In this document: positions 11,276 through 21,343 of the stretch, piece by piece | How positions within the stretch are numbered: the stretch's first letter is position 1 | Layout of the letters: every line of letters begins with the position of its first letter | The notes under the pieces: model-generated | Told to the model about the DNA's origin: nothing | The model's database searches: none | Seen by the model: only the letters and a program-made list of their open reading frames with translations | DNA from: Mortierella sp. BCC40632 | Lineage: Eukaryota; Mortierellomycota; Mortierellomycetes; Mortierellales; Mortierellaceae | Direction of reading: 5' to 3' | DNA: 64,000 nt | Assembly (NCBI GenBank): GCA_011634665.1 | Contig: WAEK01000024.1 | Location: forward strand, 323,001-387,000 | Program-made: the position numbers and the translations under genes

Positions 11276-11985
11276 AGTAGGGAGAGTAATGGTAGTGAGG
11301 GGAATTAGAGAAGAATGAGGAAGAGTGAATGAAGAGGGCAATCTCGATTTCATCCCATGGATGACTGTCCAAGAGAAAAGGTCGCATGCTTGACTGTCTG
11401 TCAATATCAGAGTTCTTTGTGCCAGAGTCAGGGAAAGTCGAGAAAAGTGTGCACAAAACAAAGATTTGTGTGAGGCTCACAAAGGGATTTGCTTGTAGCG
11501 CCGTTGCGTTGGAAAGTTAATCCAGGGCTGTAGATCTCCACAAAAGAGCGTCGATAATTTGGCAACCAGTCCAGTCATAAATAATGAAAGTCAGCGGCTG
11601 TATTCTTGCAACTACTACCATGCCCCCTTCCCTTTTTTTTTTTTTTTTTTTTAACCCTCCTCACTTTTATAATCCAGGTTTGTCTTTGGCACAACAGCTG
11701 GGCAGCTTTCTAGATTGAGGGAGAGGACCGAATTTCCTAGCGATACAGGTGAGACAGTTTAAAGTTTGCCCAACGCGGCCGAGATGCATGCCGATGGAAT
11801 CGTCCTCCGCAAAAAAAAATAAAATAAAATAAACAACCATGGTCCCTGCAAAAGAAATGAGTCGTAGAAACCATTAATTAGAAGTTGAATTTCAAGGGAA
11901 GCTGGAGGCTTGAGTGTGATGTACTGGCTTTGTTGTACTGGCTTTTTCCAGGTGCTCTTTTGAGCAACATCGCAGCCTGCTCCCA
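11276..11985. other. Intergenic region downstream of the tail-less gene C
   Basis: No gene recognised. It contains poly(T) at about 11633-11652 and an A-rich AAAAT repeat at about 11812-11834. It occupies the place where the cytoplasmic tail exon of gene C would be expected, but I could not read PQYG-type repeats in any frame, so the tail appears deleted or replaced and not merely cut by one stop. Confidence 0.5.
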
Positions 11986-13762
11986 CTATTGGCGATTTCG
12001 ATCCGATTCTTTGTGTATGGCTGCGAGTGGTAGAGAACAACAGACACTGCATTCGCTTTCGCAGTAACTGGATAGAGATCCTCGACAATCTTCTTTGGAG
12101 AAATCGCCTTTAGATGACGATTCCTTAGCTGTGCCTCTCGAATCACCATGCTCCGATGGCCTCCGGAGCATGCGTTCGACCCAGCAAGAGATCACAATTA
12201 GTGCGATTAGGGCCACTCCTGCTCCAACTCCACCGGCAATTGCATTAATGTTTAGCTGGTTACTCGTGGGGCTCGAGTCACTATTGTTCTCATTGTTCAG
12301 GCTCTTGTCGACGCTTTTGCTGATGTCATTTCCACTATCATTCCCATTTCCTTTTGCTGTTTCAGGTCCTATTCCGCTACTTGAGTTTAGGAGGGTTTCT
12401 GGAGAAGGAAGAGGTGGAAGGGTGGTAGTAGAAGGAAGGGTAGAAAGAGAAACGATGTTGCTTTGAACCCAAGACCCAGAAGCAAAGTTGAACACAAGAG
12501 GGGTGGTAGCACCCTTTTGATTATTTTCGGCGGTGCCTAATTCAAGATGCAGTTGATGGGTTAAAAAATTACTCCATCAACAACACATATTCCAAACAAA
12601 CTAACACGCTTCATATTTTTTTTTTTTTTTTTACCACCCCAGACAATGAACGAATGTCTCGTGGCTGCACATGCCATACCGTCCCTTTTCTCGGTCTTTT
12701 CCCCAAGTGTCCAGAGGGTCATCGTTTTAAAATCTAGGACATAGAGCTGTCCAAAATCACGTTCTGGTACCGAAATGTCATTCCCACCAAATATGTAGAT
12801 CTTGTTGACATCGAGTGGATCTGTTGTCAAAGAGAAAAAAAAAAAAGATTGTTCCTCTGGTAAGAGTTTTTGCCTAGACAATAAATCCCTCACGCAACTT
12901 TGAGATCTATGAGAGGTCAGAGTGCAAACCTTGGACTAGACAAGGGTTCGAAAAGGCGGGAAGAAAAGTCCCTTGAATGGTCTACATTTCGGCGGTGCGT
13001 TGCAGAGTTAATTGCCAAAGTTCTGGCAGGATTTTTTTTTTCTTAAAAAAAAAAAGAAGTCAACATTAGACTTACCAATGGTTCCCAGCTTTGGGGTCCC
13101 AATTTAAAGAAATCCGTGCCAGGTTTTCCTTCCAGTGGCGTGACTAACAAGACCGTTCCCCCATCCAGTGAACACCAGATAGTTTTCCAAAATAATCTGC
13201 CTGGTGGAAAGGCTGGGAGACTACTGAAACCAACAGACGAGTCAACTGACTCTACTACCACATCAACTTTGGTGCCCAAGAAATAGACTGCTCCATTTGG
13301 TGATACAGCGATCGTATACTCTTTGCATTGTGTCATAGCCTTCAGAGCAAGCTCATTCAATGAACTCCATTGGCCGTCTTTGCTGAAACTGTATATGGTC
13401 TGATTTTTGGCTGATTTGTCTTCACCCGATACAAAGAACCGTCCATCGGGTAGCAAGGCTCCAAAGCATCCCGAGATTGGTAGGTTTACTGAAGGATCCT
13501 TCAAGTTGGTCCATGCAGGACTGTCGACTGTCCAGTTTATGCTCAAGTCAAGTTGAAAATACTCTGTAGAACTCTCCCCGGTACCGTCGACTACGCCGCC
13601 TTGTATAAGGAGATGAGTTTTCGTGGAAGCAAATGCTGCCATACTCACTGATGTTTCCCAAGGTCTAGGGCCGGATACTTGTGCCTCAAGGAGTTGGATG
13701 AGTGCAGAAATTGTAAACATCAGAGCCGATAAGACCCCAAGGTGTCGTCGGATTAGAATCAT
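11986..13762 (-). CDS. Array gene C: kelch-like membrane protein lacking the PQY tail
   Basis: Exons 13762-13076, 12981-12930, 12820-12635, 12536-11986 (491 aa). It has a signal peptide ending LLEAQ, then the usual blades (TKTHLLIQGG, YFQLDLSINWTV, GALLPDGRFFV, LYVLDFKTMTLWTLGE, FIVWGG). The juxtamembrane stalk is Ser/Asn/Gly-rich, followed by a transmembrane helix at about 405-429 (INAIAGGVGAGVALIALIVISCW). The cytoplasmic part is only about 60 residues and ends just after the conserved AIHKESDR stretch; in sisters this stretch starts a tail of 200 or more residues. The donor of intron 3 is GTAAAA running into poly(A), which is weak. It may be a functional tail-less or decoy form, or an eroding copy. 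Confidence 0.75.
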
Positions 13763-14848
13763 TGCTGGTTTAAAGTCTTGTTGTGGGGAGGAGTGCTAGA
13801 GTCAAGGAGGATGGCAGCGCTTTGCTCGAGGGATTTGCGATAAGGTCCTTCGTAATGAAGTTGTGGTATCCAGGTGAGGTGATGACAGAGACGACGGTGA
13901 GCGAAATGACCGATTGGGAATGAGAATTGAGTACTGAGAGAAGAGATGAATGAAGCGAATGGGGAAGGAATGGTCGAATTCTCTCATTGTAATGATTCGC
14001 ATGTTGTTGACCCATCCTTCAGTTGAACTGGTGTAACGATGTGTAATTATACTTTCGACTCTTTTTTGTCCAGCATCGCCACCTCCTTGGGAAATGGTAA
14101 AAGTTGGTTCGTCCTACTCCTTCGACACAACACTGGCTGTGAGTTCTCCTCCTCCTTCTCCCTTCCGCCCCAAGACAATTAGGATAGTGGGCGTCATGTT
14201 GTGTTCTTTCTCTGCTCCCCTAACAAAGCAAGGCAAAGGTTGATCAAAAAAGATACCCTCTCCATGATTACTCTCCTTGGTATTTCATCCCAGAACGGTG
14301 TTTTAGTATACTGAAGAGAGAAGACCAGTGCTGAATCTAAAGTCTCAGTCAGTAGAGCCTTTGCAGGTACCATAGGTTACAGTGGCTAGTACACAAATCA
14401 GGAAGAGGGCCCCAGAGAAACAAACAGGGGTGATTTGACAATAGTAGTACGGTCCTAGGTGGAGTGAGTGAGTGAAAGTCGAAAGTGGGATCAAAAACGT
14501 CATTTTGAATGATCTGGATGGGGTTTCTAAAGAGTTCTATATATGCTCATTAGACAACTACTTTCAGAATGACAGCCAGTGTTGGATTCTTGGGTAAAGG
14601 AAAAAAAAAAAAGAAAAAAAAAAAGACAAGACAAGACAAGACAAGAACATTACTGTGGTGCTTGGTAAAGAGAGTCACTTGGCAGGTGCACTCTGGAATG
14701 ACCACACGTTTGTTTTATAAGCTATACATATTGCCTCATCTATGTGTTTGTAGTATTATTGGATGGAAATGCAAGAGTCGTGAATGCTGATAGGTATGAA
14801 GATGCTTCCGTCTCCCGATTAAATGAAACCTCTGTGTTGGTCTCTTGG
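13763..14848. other. Intergenic region between genes C and D
   Basis: No gene seen. The right part (from about 14600) is similar to the 3' flanks of genes E, F and G, with a GACAA microsatellite near 14625-14645 and A-rich tracts near 14600-14622. The left part presumably contains the promoter of gene C. Confidence 0.5.
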
Positions 14849-17232
14849 TTATGTATTCCTGTTCCTGGGAGCGAACGGTTGTGGAGTTCCATGTGGGTTT
14901 CCATAATTTGGAGTACCATAGCTGTGATTGAGAGGACTTGGAGTGCCATATTGAGGCTCGGTAAGGCTTGGGGTACCATATTGAGGTTCATTAAGGCGCG
15001 GGGTGCCATATTGAGGTCCATTGAGGCGCGGGGTACCATACTGAGACTCACTAAGGTGCGGAGTGCCATATTGTGGGTTTCCTGATGGTGAGGTAGAATA
15101 GTGGCTGCTTGACTGTGAAGTAGAATAGTGACTGCTTGGTTGCTTGAAGCCATCGTTCTGGTAACCGATGGGTTGTGGGAGAGAGTATTGAGGCGACCTC
15201 ACTTGCTTGCTCGGTTGCAGGTCATAGTATTGTTGAGATTTATATGTAGTTTTGCGCTCAAGAGACATCTCGCCGAGTGGTGGTCTCGTTGACCATTGTT
15301 CTCTCCCACTGTTGTACTCTTGATAGAGAGCTTCTTTGGATGGCTGGTCATAGACAGGTGTATAATAAGGTTGAGATCTATCCCTGGTCCGACTACGACC
15401 TCGACCAGATGATGATCCATTAGATTCAGATCCTGGAGAGGAGATCCCAGGTAGAGGAGGAAGCTCACGATTATCATATCGACTTTTATCCATGTGTTGC
15501 TTAGAGTCATGCCTCAGTGGCTCAGTCTGTTCCTGATATTGACGATCTCGTTCGGATTCTCTGTGCATTGCTGTAAGTGGAATAGAGCGTCGACCGTTGT
15601 GTTCGTTTTCATTATAGCTGGATTGAGATCCTCGACGATCTCTCCTAGAGTGATTGACTCTGGACGACGATCTCTCATCCAGGTCTTTCGAATCGTCGTA
15701 CTCTAGTGACTTGTGGTGTTTGCGTCTGACAAGATAGAAAGCTGCAACAAGAGCAATCAAGGCCACTCCTCCTCCAATTCCTCCAGCGATGGCTGTAACG
15801 TTCGTCTGGCTACTCTCAGAATCCGAGTCATCGCCCTTGTTTCTGCCATTCCCTTTTCCAGCTCCAGATCCAGCTCCTTTACCGATAGTACCGTTTGGAC
15901 CAAGAGAAGATTCTGGAGGTGGTGGAGGAGGTGGAGGAGGTGGTGGTGGTGGAGAAACCACATAACTAGTGACCCAAGTTCCGTTTTCAAAGTTGAAAAT
16001 GAGGGGGGTAGGCTCGGCAAAGCTTTTATCAAGAGGATGGAAATCACTAGTAACACCTATTACAAGCGATATGAATTTGTCGAATGAAGTTCAGCGACAC
16101 ATCCAACAACTCATGCATTGATCATCAGAATATCTTGGTTCCGTCCTTACCACCATAGACAACGAAGTTGTCTCTCGTAGCCACACACGCCATCCTAGAT
16201 CTTTGTTCAGGCCTTGGTACTTCCGCTAGAGGCTTTAAGGTCATTGCTTTCAGATCCATGACATAGAGGTATGGATTAAGAAGAGGAGCACCTTGACTAA
16301 TGGGCACTCCGCCGAAGATGTAAAATTTGTATTCATCCAGTTCATCTGTTGTAAGCGAGAATAGATAGTTTGTAAGAGTGTGCATGAACGAGAACCAGAT
16401 CCGGAATTATGCCAAAATGGAAGCAGGATACCAACCTGGGACAAAACAGGGGTCATCCATTGGTAGAACATTGTCACCACCTAAGATCTAAATCGTGATG
16501 GAACATTCCTAGGTTAATTTCAGGAATATCTGAAAAAAAAAAGTGATTTGAGACGAACCTCAGACTTACCAGAGGCACCCATGAGTCTGGTCCTAATTTA
16601 TAGAAATTCATCTTGGTCGAATTGGCATTAGATTCTGCTACCAAGATCGTACCTCCATCAAGAGGACACCAGACGGCTTGGGCGAAACCAGGCAGGCCAT
16701 TGGGAAGGACTCTAAACCCAGGCGGGTTGATGGATGATACAATCGATATAGGGCCAATAAGGTAGGTATCTCCACTAGGTGACACAACTACTCTGTGTCC
16801 TCGACCAATCGGTATTGGCTTTGGCTCAAGTGATTCGGTCCAGTTGCCATTTTCGCCAGATACAAACAAATTGCCGTTGAGAGGGTTGTTTTTATGTCCC
16901 AATACGATAAATCGCCCATCGGGTAAAATTGCTCCTGACATCCCTGTCATTGGTGGGTTTACATTGGCGGGCATCAGGTTAGTCCATGCGGGTTTGCTGA
17001 CTGTCCAGTTTTTACTCAGGTCAAGTTGGAAGTAGCTTCGAGCCACTGGCGCGCCATTGAGAATACCACCCTGAATGAAGAGATGAGTTTTCGTAGAAGC
17101 AAATGCCATAAAATACAGTGGTACGTTCCAAGGAGTAGGGCTGCCTCCTTGTGCCTCAGCGAATAGGTAAGGCGTTGATCGAATGGCCGCCACAATCGAG
17201 ATAATCCCAACGAGCCGAAAGAATAGAGCCAT
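14849..17232 (-). CDS. Array gene D: kelch-like membrane protein with expanded PQYGTP tail repeats
   Basis: Exons 17232-16570, 16487-16436, 16345-16151, 16056-14849 (705 aa). Signal peptide ends LFAEA; blades include TKTHLFIQGG, YFQLDLSKNWTV, GAILPDGRFIVLG, LYVMDLKAMTLKPLAE and FVVYGG. The acceptor of intron 3 was taken as AATAG at 16057-16060, the only nearby one that keeps frame. A polyproline stalk, a Gly/Asn-rich linker and a transmembrane helix at about 391-413 follow. The tail contains RRDRRGSQSSYNENEHNGRR-type basic/Ser sequence and then about five 10-residue PQYGTPRLNE-type units. The stop TAA (14849-14851) replaces a GAA found in sister genes; nine more sense codons matching the sisters' PRGQHRGFI end follow before a second TAA. 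It is paralogous to F. Confidence 0.85.
14939..15078. repeat. Intragenic 30-bp minisatellite encoding PQYGTPRLNE-type units
   Basis: About five direct 30-bp units begin at 14941, 14971, 15001, 15031 and 15061, each with the (G)GGTRCCATAYTGAG core on the plus strand. They encode 10-residue tail repeats of gene D on the minus strand. The duplicated gene F keeps only about two units, so the array length changed after the duplication. Confidence 0.85.
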
Positions 17233-18312
17233 TGTTGCTTGAAAGACTTGATACAGGAAGAAGTGCTTGAGTGAAATGCAAGGAACAATGATAGGGTCCT
17301 GAACAGAGCCAGTGTGTCGAGAGAAAGAACGGTTAAGGTTTCATAGGGTAATCAGCCAGTAGTGTAGTGGAGGTAAAAAGGGAAGAGTGGAGAGTGTTGG
17401 AGAGGTCTAGGAGATGACAGCTGAGAGATGAGTGGTGGATGCTGAGAAGGAGAGAGAGGAATGAGTGAGTGAGAGAATGAAGATGATGAAAGTGAATGAG
17501 GCCAAAACAAAAGCAATCTCGCCATCACTTCTCCCCACAGCTGTGTCCAGGTATAAAAAAAAAAAAGAAAAGAAAAAAAAAATAGGCTCGCAATGTTGGT
17601 GACACAACGGCGGAATATTCAAACTGAGCCGACCATCAGACATGCAGTTCGATCAACTGCCACTGAGGGCGAATGAGTACAGGGGCAAATGTTTGTGCAA
17701 GGCTAATATAAAAAGAGAGTGACTCTGCATAATTAGCAGAAGGGGCACGAGCACCTCGCCCTCGTCACCACATCGGACATCTACCACTTGAGCCAGAAGG
17801 AGAGTTAATAGCTGTGTTCGTGTCTCCAAGTTCAAGGTGCTCACTCATGTCTCCCAACCATTACATGAGGACTAAAGTAAAGACCCAATGAACATGACAA
17901 CGAGATGCTTTATGGAGACAGCGAGAGTGCTTGGAATGGGATAAAGATTCATGGGATAGGTTGGTGAACAATTGCTCAGGTGGAGAAGAATAAGACCAAG
18001 GGTGAATCCAGGGTCTCAGTCGGAGAGCCCTTGCACGTACCATGGGCCACAGTGGCTAGTGCACAAAACGGACAGAGGCCCCAGAGAAACAAACAAAGGT
18101 AAGTGGATCGGCAGAAGCACTACCTATGGTGGGAGGAGTGAGAGTGAGAGTGAGAGGGAGTCGAAGGTGGAAAAAAAAAAAAAGGACGAGGCAAGGACAT
18201 TACTGTGTTGCTATATGATGAAAAATTACTAGATGGCAGCACTCAGGACCAACCACATGTATAGTTCATAAACAATACATGTTGCCTCATCTATGTGTCT
18301 GCATTTTTTTTT

Positions 18313-18318
18313 TTTATT
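18313..18318 (-). terminator. Candidate poly(A) signal of gene E
   Basis: AATAAA on the minus strand about 90 nt after the gene E stop codon, just beyond a (TTG/CAA)n microsatellite. The same hexamer lies at 24744-24749 after gene G and 21270-21275 after gene F. Confidence 0.45.
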
Positions 18319-18363
18319 TGGTGGAAATGAAAAGAATAGTGAATGCTGAAAGGTATAAAGAAT

Positions 18364-18391
18364 GGTTGTTGTTGTTGTTGTTGTTGTTGTT
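18364..18391. repeat. (TTG)n microsatellite in the 3' flank of gene E
   Basis: A run of about eight to nine TTG triplets directly after the stop codon of gene E. In gene G the equivalent run (24792-24832) is longer, about thirteen triplets, so the tract has changed length since the duplication. Confidence 0.7.
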
Positions 18392-18406
18392 TTTGTCGTC
18401 TCCTGA

Positions 18407-20673
18407 TTAAATGAATCCCCTGTGTTGTCCTCTTGGTTCTGTGTTTCCATTCCTAGGAGTGAACGGTTGTGGAGTCCCATGTGGGTTTCCATAATGTGGA
18501 GTACCATAATTGTGATTGAGAGGACGGGGAGCACCATATTGTGGGTCTCTTGGTTCCGGAGTGGAATAGTGGTGGTTTTGGTGATTGTAACCATCATTCT
18601 GGTAGTCGATGGCTTGTGGGAGAGAGTATTGAGGCGATCTCGCTTCTTGATTGCTCAACTGTCGATTGTTGGAATGTTGGGATGGATGTGTCTGTTGGTA
18701 ATATGGAGGTGCTTGATCCTGGTCGTATCCTTGATAGAGATCTTCTTTAGGTGACTGGTCATTGACAGGTATGTACTGAGGTTGAGATCTATCCTTGGTT
18801 CGACTACGACCTCGACTAAATGATGAGCCATTGGAGTCAGATGCCGTAGAGGATATCCCAGGTAGAGGAGGAAGTTCGGAACCGTCGTATTGACTTCTAC
18901 CCATGTGTCTTCTTGAGTTGTACCGCATCGGGTCAGACTGCTCCCGATATTGGCGATCTTGATATTGTTGATCTCGATCGGATTCTCTGTGCATTGCTGT
19001 GAGAGGAATAGAGTGATGGCCGTTGTGTTCGTTTTCTTCATAGCTCGATTGAGATCCTCGACGGTCTCTCCTGGAACCATTAGCTCTGGATGAAGATCTC
19101 TCAGCCGTGTCCCTCGAGTCGATATACTCCGAAGACTTGCGATGCTTGCGCCCGACAAAGTAAAAGAAAACTGAGGCAAGAGCGATCAAGGCCACTCCTC
19201 CTGCAACTCCTCCTGCAATGGCTGCAACATTCGTTTGGCCATTCTCAGAGTCCGAATCACCATTACCACCGCTGTTGTTGCCGCCTTTGCCGCCTCCATT
19301 CGCATTCTTATTGCCATCTCCTGATCCGGATCCTGCTCCATTATTGGGATTACTACCAGAATCTGGGAGACTCTCTGATGGTGGTGGCGGAGGTGGAGGC
19401 GGAGAATTGGGAGCTGGGACAATGTTACTTTTGACCCAATTTCCTGAAGCAAAATTGAATACAAGAGGATGAGGACCAGGAGCTTTAAGCATATCAATAT
19501 GACCTATGTTGCAGATGATCCACGTCAGCAGTCTGGCAAATATTTGAAGAAAACGCGAAGGGTCTCCTCGATTCGTGCTTACCTCCCCAAAGAAAAAATG
19601 AGAACTCTGTAGCTGCACACGCCCCTAGGATCCTAGCCTCGGTTTCTTTTCCAAGCGGGGTAAGTGTCCGACTTTTCAGATTTAACAAATAGAGTCGTCC
19701 CAAAGAAGGAGATTCTTCTTCACCTCCACTGGCATAGAGATAGAGTCTGCTGTCATCAAGAGGGTCTGTCACGAGTAAAGATGACTTTTGGTTAGAATGG
19801 ATGGGAGAGATCATAGTCTAGCAGCGCTATGGATGTCAGAAGACGAACCTTTGGCCAGACAATGACTGGTGTAATAATCGGGTACAGTTCCTTGGATATC
19901 CTAATTTTCTCAGTTGATTAAAACAAATATTTTAGGTCTGAGATTGAGATAGGAATAGGATTGAGAGAAAAGACCTTCCTAAATCTTACCAAGCGTTCCC
20001 ATGAATCTCCTTTTAGTATTTCGAAGTACGAGTATGTGAAGTTGATATGAGTTGACGCCAAAATTGTACCACCATTCAGATAGGGTGTCCAGACTGCCGA
20101 AGAAGCCCTCTTTAGAGGCGGGATTGCAACAGGGGTGGCACCTTCATCGGCCCTGGTCATTTGTCCATCTCCAAGGAAGTAGATATCTCCTTTTGGGGAT
20201 AAAACCACAACTATCCCTGGATTATTTATTAGAAACGGGTAGAACGTCAAACCGAGGAGAGCTCTCCATATTTTTTTTTGGCCGTCGAAGACTCGAGCGA
20301 TAGTCCTAAATCTTGAAACCTCAAATTCCTCAAAGCCTCTTACAACGAGATCTCCGTTTGGTAGTAAAGCTCCTGCTGTTCCTATTGTAGTCCAGTTTGC
20401 TCCGGCTGGCTTCAGGTTTGTCCATGCTGGATTGTCGACTGTCCAGTTTTTACTCAAGTCAAGCTGGAAGTAATCTGTACTCGAGCCTGAGCCACCGGCG
20501 ATGAAACCTCCTTGTATAATCAGATGGGTTCTCGTGGCAACAAAAGCCGGATGATATACAGCTTTACTCCAAGGAGTAGGGTTGTCTCCTTGTGCATCAA
20601 CGAGTAGAGTATACGTCAGTAGTGTAGACACCACCGCCAATAAGACTCCAAAGAGTCGTGAGATGGTGGCCAT
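18407..20673 (-). CDS. Array gene E: kelch-like membrane protein with PPYY-containing tail
   Basis: Exons 20673-19990, 19900-19849, 19765-19583, 19503-18407 (671 aa), phases 0, 1, 1. Signal peptide MATISRLFGVLL.. ends LLVDAQ. Blades: TRTHLIIQGG, YFQLDLSKNWTV, GALLPNGDLVVRG, GDIYFLGDGQ, LYLLNLKSRTLTPLG, FFLWGG. The stalk has eight prolines in a row followed by a Gly/Asn/Ser linker (about residues 350-397). The transmembrane helix is about 399-424 (AAIAGGVAGGVALIALASVFFYFVG) with RKHRK after it. The tail carries RRDRRGSQSSYEENEHNGHH-type basic/Ser sequence, an RGRSRTKDRSQ segment, a PPYY motif that fits the PPxY consensus for WW domains, and QYG/YGNPHGTPQPF repeats, ending QHRGFI. It is nearly identical to G except in the ectodomain core. 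Confidence 0.87.
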
Positions 20674-20875
20674 TGTTGCTTGAAGGACCTGATGACGGAC
20701 AGGGAAGAGGGAGTTGGGGTGGGATATTTGGAGTGAATTGACTGGACGCAGAGAACAAGAGGTGTTGGGAGTAGACTCTCTCTCTCCATCTATCTCTCTA
20801 TCTCTCCTCTCTTTGTTGGCTCGACTGGTATGAATAGATGAAAACTCGAGGATGAGGATGGAGGAATGAAGAAAG

Positions 20876-20884
20876 ATTATAAAT
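20876..20884 (-). promoter_or_regulatory. TATA-like element upstream of gene E
   Basis: ATTTATAAT on the minus strand about 205 nt upstream of the gene E start codon. The same element is kept upstream of gene G at 27295-27303. The distance is plausible only with a long 5' leader, so the call is tentative. Confidence 0.25.
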
Positions 20885-21269
20885 GAGGATCATTCGGGTG
20901 ATGGATGAGGAAAAGAGAGAGAGATGAGGAAGAGACAAGAGGTATGTATGTGTGGCAGATCTGTGTGTGTAGTGTGTGTGTGTGTGTGTGTGCATGCTCA
21001 ACATGACTGGGCTCTGGTGGTTGGGTTGCACAGGATTGATGGAAGGGCGAGTACACTACGGCGATTTTCTTATTCAGAGTTCAGGAGTGTTTCGTCGTTC
21101 CCCGGTAACAAGAAAATCCCAATCGATAAAAAAAAAAATAAGACAAGGCACGAACATCACCGAGGTGCTTGGTAAAGAGAATTGCTTGGTGGGTGCACTC
21201 AGGATTGGCCACTTGTTTTTTTTTTTTTTCGATAAACAATACATGTTGCCTCATTTATGCGTCTGTATT

Positions 21270-21275
21270 TTTATT
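21270..21275 (-). terminator. Candidate poly(A) signal of gene F
   Basis: AATAAA on the minus strand about 70 nt after the gene F stop codon, in a flank related to that of gene E. Confidence 0.4.
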
Positions 21276-21343
21276 TGATGGGAATGAAAGAATTGGGAAT
21301 GCTGAAAGGTATAAAAAAAAAATTTTTTTTTGTGGTCCCTTGA

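Larger units (their letters stand above)
17233..18406. other. Spacer between genes D and E
   Basis: About 1.2 kb without a gene. It holds the gene D promoter side, an A-rich tract at about 17560-17581 and the 3' flank of gene E. It is repeated with few changes at 23654-24847. The near-identity of this noncoding sequence shows that the D-E/F-G duplication is recent compared with the divergence in the ectodomains. Confidence 0.55.
14600..21130. repeat. 6.4-kb segmental duplication, copy 1 (genes D and E)
   Basis: Genes D and E with all intergenic sequence match F and G in the same order and spacing (start codons offset by 6421 and 6441 bp). Even the roughly 1.2 kb noncoding spacer between the two genes is nearly identical. 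The junction with copy 2 lies near 21130, where a GT-rich tract, a TTATTCAGAGTTCAGG segment and a poly(A) recur at about 27400-27462. Confidence 0.85.
20674..21343. other. Promoter side of gene E and 3' flank of gene F
   Basis: No gene. It contains short CT tracts near 20778-20810, a (GT)n tract at about 20964-20991 and the duplication junction near 21130. The upstream part matches the region upstream of gene G (27115-27462). Confidence 0.5.

Noticed and set aside
14939..15078. Regular 30-bp repeats considered as a CRISPR-like array
   Set aside because: There are no spacers, the units are contiguous and lie in frame within the coding sequence of gene D.
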